This document shows positions 24,309-31,597 of a DNA stretch of 64,000 nucleotides, piece after piece. Under the pieces are notes generated by a model, which made no database searches, was not told the origin of the DNA, and worked only from the letters and a program-made list of their open reading frames with translations. Numbering within the stretch: the stretch's first letter is position 1; every line of letters starts with the position of its first letter. The position numbers and the translations under genes were made by a program. The stretch is from a virus, in IMG/VR virus record IMGVR_UViG_3300032020_000845, positions 1-64,000 of that record; one strand, given 5' to 3'.

Positions 24309-25258
24309 GAATCTTGGTAATAGCAAAAAGATTTAAAAGTACTAATGGAAGTTTAAATGCATATCAAAGTGGTATTCGGATTTCTGAAGAGTTAAAAAGA
24401 CAAAAACATGAAGTTGCTACTTTTTTCTATAATTCTAAAATAGCTGATATAAAGAAAAATTATTTGGAATTTCAACCGCATTTTGTTTTTCAGACTGGTG
24501 GAGTAAATAGAAGTTTTGATATTGCAAAATGTTTAAAAAGTTTAGGCGCAAAAATTGTGTTGTGGCATCCAGATGCTTATTTTCTTTTGCAAAAAGATTC
24601 TAAAAAGTTATTTTTAGAAGTATTTGACATAGTTGATTTGTTTATAACTACTATGAAAGGGCATGTAGAAATTGCAAAACCTTATACTGATAAAGTAGTT
24701 TGGAGTCCTCACTTTTTTGATCATACTTATTATAAATCTGATAAAAATTTATCAAAAGCGCATGACGTAATTTTTGTAGGAAATAAAACTCCTTGTTCTC
24801 TTCAACGTAAAGGATATTTTGAAAGTATAGTTAAAGACAATTATAAGTTAGCTATTGTAGGTTGGGGATTTGACCGGCTTGGAGGTGTTATTAACTATGG
24901 CGGGGAATTTATTGCAGATTATTACAAAAGTTCTAAAATTGGTTTAAATATTATTTCTGGAGAAGACCTGAATTATAATTTACAATTTTCAGTTCGTGTT
25001 TATCAAGTGATGGGTTGTGGGTGTTTTTTACTTACAGAATATATTCCAGGAATTGAGGAACTTTTTATTCTTAAAAAACATCTTGATGTGTTTCATACTA
25101 AAGAGGAAATGTTAGAGAAAATTAAGTATTATTTGGAACATGAAGAAGAAAGAAATAAAATTGCAGCGCAGGGACAAAAAGAAGTTTTTGATAAATACAC
25201 AATTGACAAAAGTGTTCATAGATACCTTTCTATTATTCAGGAGAGATTGGAGTTATGA
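24305..25258 (+). CDS. CgeB-like glycosyltransferase
   Basis: A 317-residue tandem paralogue of the preceding gene. The matching blocks are KIVLWHPDAYFL, KVVWSPHFFDHTYY, QFSVRVYQVMGCGCFLLTEY and KKHLDVFHTKEEMLEKIKYYL, while the N-terminal acceptor half differs more, as expected when paralogues use one donor but different acceptors. ATGA overlap at both ends. Confidence 0.8.
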   Translation: MRILVIAKRFKSTNGSLNAYQSGIRISEELKRQKHEVATFFYNSKIADIKKNYLEFQPHFVFQTGGVNRSFDIAKCLKSLGAKIVLWHPDAYFLLQKDSKKLFLEVFDIVDLFITTMKGHVEIAKPYTDKVVWSPHFFDHTYYKSDKNLSKAHDVIFVGNKTPCSLQRKGYFESIVKDNYKLAIVGWGFDRLGGVINYGGEFIADYYKSSKIGLNIISGEDLNYNLQFSVRVYQVMGCGCFLLTEYIPGIEELFILKKHLDVFHTKEEMLEKIKYYLEHEEERNKIAAQGQKEVFDKYTIDKSVHRYLSIIQERLEL

Positions 25259-26289
25259 AAATTGGAACAATAGGATATTCTAATGCTTCTGGATTAGGGG
25301 TAATGTTGAAATTTTTTAGGAAACATCTCGAGATGGATAGTCAACTTGTTATAGATTGGGAAGCAAAAGGAATGAATTTAGAAGACTTAGGTTGTAAGTA
25401 TGTTGTGACTTCTAAGGAATATCCGAGTATAGAAACTCTTGAGGAGTTTATAAGTTTTAAACCCGATGTAGCTTTGATAATAGAGTATCCATTTTGTTGG
25501 GACTATTTAAAAATTTTAAAAGAAAAAGGAATTAAGATTGTTTATATTCCTATGTTGGATAGTGTGGGATTAAATGTTCTTGAACTATGTAAAGATTTTG
25601 TAGATTTGTGGCTTTGTGTTACTAAACATAGTTATAAACTAATTCAATTAAAAGGATGGAAATGTTGTTATTTACCATATCCTGTTGATACAAATTATTT
25701 CAAATTTGAAAATAGAAAATTATGTGAAAAGAATTTAACATTTCTTCATAATGCTGGATATTGTAATCCAAGAAAGGGTACAGATTTAGTTTTTGCTGCT
25801 TACTTAAAATTGAAAGAAAAAATTCCTAATATATCCTTGATTGTGAATTCTCAAGTACCTATGCCTTTTGTGGAAGGCCCCGATATTAGAATACATAATA
25901 CTAAAGAGTTATCTGATTTATATAGGGGAGGTAATATTTATTTAGCTCCTTCAAGAAAAGAAGGATTAGGACTTCCTATTTATGAAGCAATGGCATATGG
26001 TTTTCCTGTGATTACAACAAATGCTCCTCCAATGAATGAAGTGGTAACTGATGAAAGGCTGTTAGTAAAAGTTGAAAATTTTGGGGAAGGTTTGTTTAGT
26101 ATAATAGGAGGAATTGCTTTTGAACCAAGTTTAGATAATTTGGTTTTAAAAATGGAACATATAGTAAATGCTGATTTAGATGCTATATCGAAAGCAAGTA
26201 GAAAAGTTATTGAAGAAAAATTTTCCTGGAATATTTTGAAATCAGAATATTTGAATGTTTTTCAAAAAGTAGTTGATGGGAAATTATGA
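25255..26289 (+). CDS. glycosyltransferase, GT4-like
   Basis: A 344-residue GT4-type enzyme. The donor domain opens with LTFLHNAGYCNPRKGTDLVF (about residues 159-178), and the donor site SRKEGLGLPIYEAMAYGFPVI (about 231-251) is a textbook E-x7-E. The C-terminal helix is EEKFSWNILKSEYLNVFQ. The N-terminal half has YIPMLDSVGLNVLELC. It is overlapped by CgeB-like genes on both sides. Confidence 0.85.
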   Translation: MKIGTIGYSNASGLGVMLKFFRKHLEMDSQLVIDWEAKGMNLEDLGCKYVVTSKEYPSIETLEEFISFKPDVALIIEYPFCWDYLKILKEKGIKIVYIPMLDSVGLNVLELCKDFVDLWLCVTKHSYKLIQLKGWKCCYLPYPVDTNYFKFENRKLCEKNLTFLHNAGYCNPRKGTDLVFAAYLKLKEKIPNISLIVNSQVPMPFVEGPDIRIHNTKELSDLYRGGNIYLAPSRKEGLGLPIYEAMAYGFPVITTNAPPMNEVVTDERLLVKVENFGEGLFSIIGGIAFEPSLDNLVLKMEHIVNADLDAISKASRKVIEEKFSWNILKSEYLNVFQKVVDGKL

Positions 26290-27275
26290 AAATATTAGTA
26301 TTTGCTTATTGTAATAAACCTTATCAAAATGGTCTTTTAATTGCTAGAGAAATGAAAACTCTTGGGCATGAAGTTTTAGTTAAATGTTTGGTTGAAAAAG
26401 AAAGGTGTCTACCATATTCTCATCCTTTAAAACCTGGATCTGCTAAATATGTATATGAACAGCAGATGTTTGAATTTGCGAAACAGTTTAACCCCGATTA
26501 TTTATTTGTGACTGGTACAGGGGTAGAGCCTAAAGAGTTTTTTGAAGGAATCTCTAAATTAGGAATAAAGTTAGTATTGTGGAATGCGGACGCTTATGTT
26601 CCAGATAAAGATAAAGGGTATTGGGATAGATATAAAGGGGTGTTTGATTTGATTATAACTTCTGTGGAAGGTATGGCAAAAGTTTTAGAGGATTATGCGA
26701 AGAGTGTTACATTTTTACCTCAGTATTATGATAATGTTTATTATAAGCCAACTATTAAAAGGTTAGATGCAGAACATGAAATTTATGACATATGTTTTAT
26801 TGGAAATACTCAAAGGGGACGGGGAATTTTTGCAAGAGAGAATTGTATTAAAGCTCTAAACAAGTTTTGTAAAGTAACAGTTTTTGGGAATGTATCTGGG
26901 GTTTCTTCTAAGGCAGAACTTTATGGTACAGAGATGGCTAATGTTTATAGGCAGTCTAAAATTACATTTGATACCCTGCACGTAATAAAAAAGGATTTAG
27001 GTTGGAAAATTTCGGATAGAATTTTTAAAGCTATGGGTTGTGGCTGTTTTTTCATTTGTCCTCCAATGCAGGGACTTGAACAATTTTTTACTCCGGGAAA
27101 ACATTTAGTAATTTATGATGGAAGTGTTGAAGATTTAGAATTAAAAGTTAAATATTATTTAGAATATGAAGATGAAAGAGAAAAAATAGCAAAACGTGGT
27201 TATGAAGAAATTATGAAAAATCATACTATTGGTGTTAGAGTAAATCAATATTTGGATGTGATGGGAAGAATATGA
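26286..27275 (+). CDS. CgeB-like glycosyltransferase
   Basis: A 329-residue CgeB-type protein, closest by eye to the one at 12942: both have the QNGLLIARE/A start, FLPQYYDN/D..YYKPTI.RLD, DICFIGN and KHLVIYDGS-type ends. The C-terminal KVKYYLEYEDEREKIAKRGYEE is the family signature. It overlaps the methylene-THF reductase-like gene by 4 nt, placing that gene firmly within the glycan operon. Confidence 0.8.
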   Translation: MKILVFAYCNKPYQNGLLIAREMKTLGHEVLVKCLVEKERCLPYSHPLKPGSAKYVYEQQMFEFAKQFNPDYLFVTGTGVEPKEFFEGISKLGIKLVLWNADAYVPDKDKGYWDRYKGVFDLIITSVEGMAKVLEDYAKSVTFLPQYYDNVYYKPTIKRLDAEHEIYDICFIGNTQRGRGIFARENCIKALNKFCKVTVFGNVSGVSSKAELYGTEMANVYRQSKITFDTLHVIKKDLGWKISDRIFKAMGCGCFFICPPMQGLEQFFTPGKHLVIYDGSVEDLELKVKYYLEYEDEREKIAKRGYEEIMKNHTIGVRVNQYLDVMGRI

Positions 27276-28045
27276 AATTATTTTCGAGTTTTACGAAAGT
27301 TATAGAAATTATTCCTCCTTCGGGTAAAGATATGAACTCGTTTTTTAAGAGTATTAAGGTATTGAAAGAAACAGGTGTTAAGGTGGTTAGTGTTGTATCT
27401 AATCCTATGGCACAACCAAAATTGCCCGCTTTGTATATTGCTCAATATTTGATATCAGAAGGATTTAAAACAATTGTTCATTATCCTCTTTCTGGAAGGT
27501 CTGAAGTTATAGTGAAATCTGATATGCTTCAGGCAGTATCAATGGGAGTAGATGTTATGCTTATTTTATCTGGAGATCCTCATGGAATAACGTTTGAATC
27601 TGGTATGAATATATTAGATGCTATTAAATTTGTAAGATCGCATAATATTTTAGTTGGGGTCGCCGCAAACCCTAATAAAATAAACCATGAGCATTTAAAA
27701 GCCAAAGTAGATGCTGGTGCAAATTATTTTCAAACTCAACCAGTGTTTACAATAGATTGTGCATTAAAGTTTTTGAAAGAAATAGAACAATACAATTTAC
27801 CTGTGTTAATAGGTATAGTGGTTCCAAAATCTAAAAAACATCTAGAAAGATTATTACAAATTCCTGGAGTGGTTATACCAAAAGAATATTTGAAAAGTTT
27901 TGAACAAATAAATACAGAAGAAGATTTTATGACAAATGCTTTTGCGCGCGCGAATAAAATTATTGAAACGATTAAAGAAATGACAGCTGGAGTTTATTTG
28001 TCTATGCCTCAGTCTATGTTTAGATATATAGGAGAGAAAATATAA
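27272..28045 (+). CDS. methylene-tetrahydrofolate reductase-like protein (MetF-like)
   Basis: A 257-residue TIM-barrel protein with MetF landmarks: VIEIIPPSGKDMN at residues 10-22 (family 'FE..PPkg'), VVSVVSNPMA, MLILSGDPHG near residue 98-107 (family 'L.GD'), GVAANPNK, and KVDAGANYFQTQPVF near residue 143-157. It is shorter than E. coli MetF (296). It should reduce methylene-THF to methyl-THF, or catalyse a related folate step, feeding the MetE-type proteins encoded 7 kb upstream in the same operon. It is the last gene of the island. Confidence 0.78.
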   Translation: MKLFSSFTKVIEIIPPSGKDMNSFFKSIKVLKETGVKVVSVVSNPMAQPKLPALYIAQYLISEGFKTIVHYPLSGRSEVIVKSDMLQAVSMGVDVMLILSGDPHGITFESGMNILDAIKFVRSHNILVGVAANPNKINHEHLKAKVDAGANYFQTQPVFTIDCALKFLKEIEQYNLPVLIGIVVPKSKKHLERLLQIPGVVIPKEYLKSFEQINTEEDFMTNAFARANKIIETIKEMTAGVYLSMPQSMFRYIGEKI

Positions 28046-28071
28046 AAATAAAACAAAAGAGTTGGGGTTTA

Positions 28072-28091
28072 TTTGTGTATAATATATAAAT
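28072..28091 (+). promoter_or_regulatory. recurring phage promoter, copy 1
   Basis: TTTGTGTATAATATATAAA, with the -10 hexamer TATAAT at 28078-28083. The same 16-18 nt string occurs upstream of four other genes (30073, 48141, 53921 variant, 55068). No convincing -35 box is found 17 nt upstream. The ribosome site AAGGAGG lies about 20 nt after it, so the leader would be short. Confidence 0.75.
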
Positions 28092-28114
28092 GATAAGAAA
28101 AAGGAGGAAGAAAT

Positions 28115-28258
28115 ATGAATAAGTTAATTTTGTTATTTGTTGGACTTTTGACTATTTGTCCCAACCTTTACTTCTTCTTCTTTCTTTTCCTTCTTTTCCT
28201 TTTCTTGTCTTTTTCTTTGTTGTGCAATAGACCTAGAAAAGGGCTAGGAACAAGATAA
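28115..28258 (+). CDS. small hydrophobic protein with lipoprotein-type start
   Basis: A 47-residue frame behind the recurring promoter and AAGGAGGAAG. The first 12 residues, MNKLILLFVGLL, are the signal-peptide start of the dockerin-like lipoprotein at 48185, and the DNA is nearly identical. After that the sequence becomes a 60-nt pyrimidine-rich tract that reads as a run of Phe and Leu, ending CNRPRKGLGTR. It may be a real membrane peptide, or a promoter-plus-signal cassette whose original cargo has been lost. Confidence as a gene is moderate to low. Confidence 0.4.
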   Translation: MNKLILLFVGLLTICPNLYFFFFLFLLFLFLSFSLLCNRPRKGLGTR

Positions 28259-28288
28259 TAAATGTATTTTAAAAATAGGAGTTTTGAA

Positions 28289-28585
28289 ATGGATGGTAGA
28301 GAGTTTTTAGATTCTATTATAAAAAGTGGTGAAGAAGTTTTTATTACCCTTAAGCCAACATCAATAGGAGAGATTAGAGTTGTAAGGGGGACAATTATTT
28401 GGAGTGATGAAGATACAATAGGTATTAAATTTGTTATAGAAGAAAAAGATGGGACTTATGATAGTTCTCTTTCTGCCTTACCTGTTGTAAACATTAGGAA
28501 AAAAATTGTTTTATGTTATAAATCTGCTATTGAAAATATTGATGGTGGATGGGAAAAAGTAGTAAAAGAAGAAGAGTTATTTTAA
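28289..28585 (+). CDS. small protein, unknown
   Basis: I start this at the ATG at 28289, which has TAGGAG 7 nt upstream; an in-frame ATG at 28262 has no ribosome site. The 98-residue product looks like a small beta barrel: GEEVFITLKPTSIGEIRVVRGTI then WSDEDTIGIKFV, a strand pattern like Sm/PRC-type folds. It ends 3 nt before the helicase gene, and the two are probably co-translated. No family recognised. Confidence 0.5.
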   Translation: MDGREFLDSIIKSGEEVFITLKPTSIGEIRVVRGTIIWSDEDTIGIKFVIEEKDGTYDSSLSALPVVNIRKKIVLCYKSAIENIDGGWEKVVKEEELF

Positions 28586-28588
28586 AGT

Positions 28589-30070
28589 ATGGAAAAGTAT
28601 AAAGTAAAGATAAGTCCAGTATACTCTCAACTTATCCCTCTCAGTCCTTCTAAGGAAATTTTTGATTACCTTTATGACCTCCTTGCTTATGAGGTTCAAA
28701 ATAGTTTTTTTATAAAAGCGTCTTCAAAAAATCGTTATATTTCAAAAGAATGGGATGGAAAACAGCATTTGTTTTCTAGATTAACTGGAACATTTTTAAC
28801 GGGACATTTACCATTAGTATTAGAAGCTTTGGATTCAAATTCTATTTCTTATGAAATAGAAGATTTGAGACCTGTTTATGAAAAGGGAAAACCTCTCGAG
28901 TTAGTTGGAGTTGAAAAAAGAGGTTATCAAGAAAAAGCGGTTGAAGTTATTTTAAAACACAAAAGAGGACGTATTTGGGCAAGAGTTAGAAGCGGCAAAA
29001 CTATAATAATGATAATGACTTATGCTCGTTTAAATATTGCCCCCTTTGTTATTATTTGTCAAAGTATTGATATTGCTTATCAAACAAAAGAAAAGTTTCA
29101 AAAGTTTCTTCCTCAAGTTCCTGTTGGAATAGTAGGGGATGGTCAATGTGATATTAAGTTAGATGGAGTGACTATTATAACAATACAATCTGCGGTTGCA
29201 TCTTATGATAAAAAGTATAAACTTAATTCTGGGGAAAGAAAAGAAAAGTCTTTCGAAAAACTTATTGAAAAAAAGTATGTAAGAGAATTAATTACAAATG
29301 CAAAGTTTGTTTGGGTAGATGAGTGTCATCATACGGCGAGCAGTAGTCATCGATTTGTTTTAGTTCAGATCCAAAACGCTGAATATATTGTGGGTGGAAG
29401 CGGCACCTTGTTTCGAGAAGATAACACAGATCTTCTTATAGAAGGATTAATAGGGCCTTTAATTTATGAAATTAATTATTCCGATTTAATTGAGGGCGGT
29501 TATTTAGTTGCTCCTACTATTCATATGATTAAACTGCCCCGAAATATTGAACCATCAAACGATAGTTATTCAACAATTTATAAAGAATGTGTTGTAGAAA
29601 ATAAATATCGTAATACTATTATAAGTAATGTTGTAAAGAATTTGATAGAACGAAATAAATCATCTATGGTCTTGGTATCAAAGATAAAGCATGGAGAAAT
29701 TCTTCAAGAGTTAATTCCTGGAGCTTTATTTTTAAAAGGAAATGATGCTTCCGATTTTCGAACAAAGACATTTAAAGATTTACAAAATAAGAGGCTATTA
29801 TGTCTAATTACCACTTTGGGAGACGAGGGGGTTGATATTCCTAATTTGGATGCTGTGGTAATTGCTGCTGGCGGAAAATCAGCAATAAAGGTATTCCAAA
29901 GGCTTCGATGTATGACTCCATACAAAACAGCGGCTGAAGAGAAGAAAAGTGCTATAGTAGTGGATTTCATTGATAATTACAAGTATTTACGAGCACATAG
30001 TTTTAAACGAAGACGTTTATACAAATCAGAACCTTCTTTCAAAATAGTAGAAAAAGATGCTCTACCCTAA
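28589..30070 (+). CDS. UvsW-like superfamily 2 DNA helicase
   Basis: A 493-residue SF2 helicase. Motif I reads RVRSGKT (about residues 132-138), motif II is VDECHH (about 244), motif III is GGSGTLFR, and motif VI is QRLRCMTP. The N-terminal 100 residues match the small UvsW/RAD25-like accessory domain (WDGK.HLF.R, then RGYQEKAV as the Q-like entry). Phage UvsW proteins unwind branched DNA and R-loops during recombination-dependent replication, and this protein is accompanied by RecA and PolA in the same genome. The first glycine of the classic Walker A is not present. Confidence 0.85.
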   Translation: MEKYKVKISPVYSQLIPLSPSKEIFDYLYDLLAYEVQNSFFIKASSKNRYISKEWDGKQHLFSRLTGTFLTGHLPLVLEALDSNSISYEIEDLRPVYEKGKPLELVGVEKRGYQEKAVEVILKHKRGRIWARVRSGKTIIMIMTYARLNIAPFVIICQSIDIAYQTKEKFQKFLPQVPVGIVGDGQCDIKLDGVTIITIQSAVASYDKKYKLNSGERKEKSFEKLIEKKYVRELITNAKFVWVDECHHTASSSHRFVLVQIQNAEYIVGGSGTLFREDNTDLLIEGLIGPLIYEINYSDLIEGGYLVAPTIHMIKLPRNIEPSNDSYSTIYKECVVENKYRNTIISNVVKNLIERNKSSMVLVSKIKHGEILQELIPGALFLKGNDASDFRTKTFKDLQNKRLLCLITTLGDEGVDIPNLDAVVIAAGGKSAIKVFQRLRCMTPYKTAAEEKKSAIVVDFIDNYKYLRAHSFKRRRLYKSEPSFKIVEKDALP

Positions 30071-30072
30071 GA

Positions 30073-30091
30073 TTTTGTGTATAATATATAA
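30073..30091 (+). promoter_or_regulatory. recurring phage promoter, copy 2
   Basis: TTTTGTGTATAATATATAA, with TATAAT at 30080-30085, starting just after the helicase stop codon. It drives the small membrane protein at 30114 and probably the exported protein at 30250. The string is identical to copy 1 over GTGTATAATATATAAATGAT. Confidence 0.8.
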
Positions 30092-30113
30092 ATGATATAA
30101 AGGAGGTAGTAAA

Positions 30114-30230
30114 ATGAAAAACTATGATACGTGGTATAAAAAATTTTTAATAGTTGTTGGGATAATTATAATAGTTGTGTGGGGAGGATATATAGTAGGT
30201 TTATTAATCGGACCAATAATATTGAAATAA
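30114..30230 (+). CDS. single-pass small membrane protein
   Basis: A 38-residue protein with AAGGAGGTAG upstream. After MKNYDTWYKKF comes one hydrophobic segment of about 24 residues rich in Ile, Val and Gly (LIVVGIIIIVVWGGYIVGLL). It lies directly behind a recurring promoter and before an exported protein. Function unknown; small membrane proteins of this type in phages include superinfection-exclusion and lysis-timing proteins. Confidence 0.5.
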   Translation: MKNYDTWYKKFLIVVGIIIIVVWGGYIVGLLIGPIILK

Positions 30231-30249
30231 TAAACAAAGGAGACAAAAA

Positions 30250-30942
30250 ATGAAAAGAGTTTTTTTAATGTTGGTAGCAATTATTTTTGTATGTATTTTT
30301 TTCCAATTTTTTAACTCAGAATCGGTTGCTGATACTCGTGATAAATATTGTGTTGGAGATACTCTTTATCATTTAGCTGGAAACCCTGCTGCTTTATTAT
30401 ATAGTAACGTTCTTGGTAAAGGGGGCAAGAAAATTTACTTAGTTGGGGGAGATGACAAAATAATAATTAGGGAGTTTTACAACTATGACTCAAGTTCAAT
30501 AGTAGGTGACTTTCATATAACAAATCTTGGCTCTCTTGGAGGATTTTATGTAAAAATTATTTCTTCTGGGGATGATTCTGTTTTGTATGGTTTTATATAT
30601 ATTGACGATTTCCTCGGACTTAAATTAACGAAAGACTCACCTGAACAAAAAGAAGAGCAACAAAAACAAAAAGAAGAGCAACAAATACTAGTTGATGCTA
30701 AAAGACTCAAAGAAAGACTCAAAGAGTTGCAGGTGAAATATGGAACAAAGTTTGGAAAACTTATTTTTGAAAATCAGATTGTGTTGAATATGAATAAGGA
30801 AATGGTTAGAGAAAGTTGGGGAAGTCCAGAGAGAATTAATAAAACTGTTAATAGATATGGGGCACATGAACAATGGGTTTATACTAATTATTATCTCTAT
30901 TTCGATGATGGTATTTTAACAACTTGGCAATCGTTCCGTTAA
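30250..30942 (+). CDS. exported protein with coiled coil and BamE/SmpA-like end
   Basis: A 230-residue protein with AAGGAGAC before the ATG and a signal peptide (KRVFLMLVAIIFVCIFF, about residues 2-18). The mature part has a beta-rich domain, then a Glu/Gln/Lys coiled coil with the repeat QKEEQQKQKEEQQ (about 141-153), and a C-terminal part MNKEMVRESWGSPERIN..WVY..YLYFDDGIL that resembles the small BamE/SmpA-type domain found in many envelope proteins. It should sit in the periplasm or envelope of the host. It shares a promoter with the membrane peptide upstream. Confidence 0.6.
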   Translation: MKRVFLMLVAIIFVCIFFQFFNSESVADTRDKYCVGDTLYHLAGNPAALLYSNVLGKGGKKIYLVGGDDKIIIREFYNYDSSSIVGDFHITNLGSLGGFYVKIISSGDDSVLYGFIYIDDFLGLKLTKDSPEQKEEQQKQKEEQQILVDAKRLKERLKELQVKYGTKFGKLIFENQIVLNMNKEMVRESWGSPERINKTVNRYGAHEQWVYTNYYLYFDDGILTTWQSFR

Positions 30943-30997
30943 GGAGGAAAAATAAAGAAAATCATTAGACAAATAAAAAGTAAAGAGGAGTGAAAAA

Positions 30998-31147
30998 ATG
31001 ATTTTAGGGGTTATAGAAGTAATAGTAATAGGAGTGTTGATAATAGGTAGTGTGGGAACATCAATACTAGGAATTATAAGTTATTTTTATTGGAAAGAAA
31101 AGGAGAATTTTATTGTAGAATATATTGCTCAAAATGTAAACGATTGA
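30998..31147 (+). CDS. small membrane protein overlapping the endonuclease start
   Basis: A 49-residue frame with AAGAGGAG before the ATG. It is almost entirely a long hydrophobic helix (ILGVIEVIVIGVLIIGSVG) followed by a YFYWKEKENF tail. It overlaps the proposed start of the next gene by 58 nt. The 20 nt TAGACAAATAAAAAGTAAAG just upstream are also found at 33429-33448, at the end of another gene, so the translation start appears to have been copied in. Confidence 0.4.
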   Translation: MILGVIEVIVIGVLIIGSVGTSILGIISYFYWKEKENFIVEYIAQNVND

Positions 31148-31593
31148 CTATACATCGTCAACTTTTATCGATTAAACAAGAAGAAAAATCACATAATCGT
31201 GAGTCCTTACCTTTTTGGCTTGTGAAAAAGGTTAGAAAAATATATAACGACAAAGATGCATTTGATGATTCTGTCCCCGCATATGTTAAAAGCAAAATTG
31301 AAGTAGATCATCGAGAACCAACTATTAGAAATCCTGCTCCAGGCTACCCTTCTAAAAATGCCTCAAATAAAGAATTTGAAAATCGTTATATGTTATTAAC
31401 TCGACAAAATAATCTACGCAAATCTCGTGCTTGTGAACATTGTAAAAGAACTGGAAAACGGGCAGCTTCAAGAGACGGTGTTAAACACTGGTATGAAGGG
31501 GTAGAAAAGTATGATTCAAAAATAGGATGTATTGGTTGTTTTTGGGCATATCCTGAAAAATGGAGAGAATCGGTGAATGATAAAAAGAGGTAA
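31090..31593 (+). CDS. probable HNH-type restriction endonuclease
   Basis: A 167-residue protein that I read as a type II restriction endonuclease of the HNH superfamily. It has CSKCKR near the N-terminus, the KIEVDHREPTIRNPAPGY core with the conserved Asp-His (about residue 74-77), an RY.LLTRQNNLRKSRACEHC segment, and a late CIGCFWAYPEKW. Its stop lies 5 nt before the start of a DNA methyltransferase, the usual R-M arrangement. The start is uncertain: TTG at 31090 has no good ribosome site, and part of its N-terminus overlaps another small frame. A homing or other HNH nuclease is the alternative. Confidence 0.6.
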   Translation: MERKGEFYCRIYCSKCKRLTIHRQLLSIKQEEKSHNRESLPFWLVKKVRKIYNDKDAFDDSVPAYVKSKIEVDHREPTIRNPAPGYPSKNASNKEFENRYMLLTRQNNLRKSRACEHCKRTGKRAASRDGVKHWYEGVEKYDSKIGCIGCFWAYPEKWRESVNDKKR

Positions 31594-31597
31594 ATTT

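Noticed and set aside
27951-27962. GCGCGCGCG run in an AT-rich gene (possible Z-DNA)
   Set aside because: It is simply the codons of FARAN in the MetF-like protein; nothing else suggests a function.
28232-28248. CCTAG/CTAGG hairpin as a terminator
   Set aside because: Only a 5-bp stem with no T-run, and inside the short hydrophobic frame.
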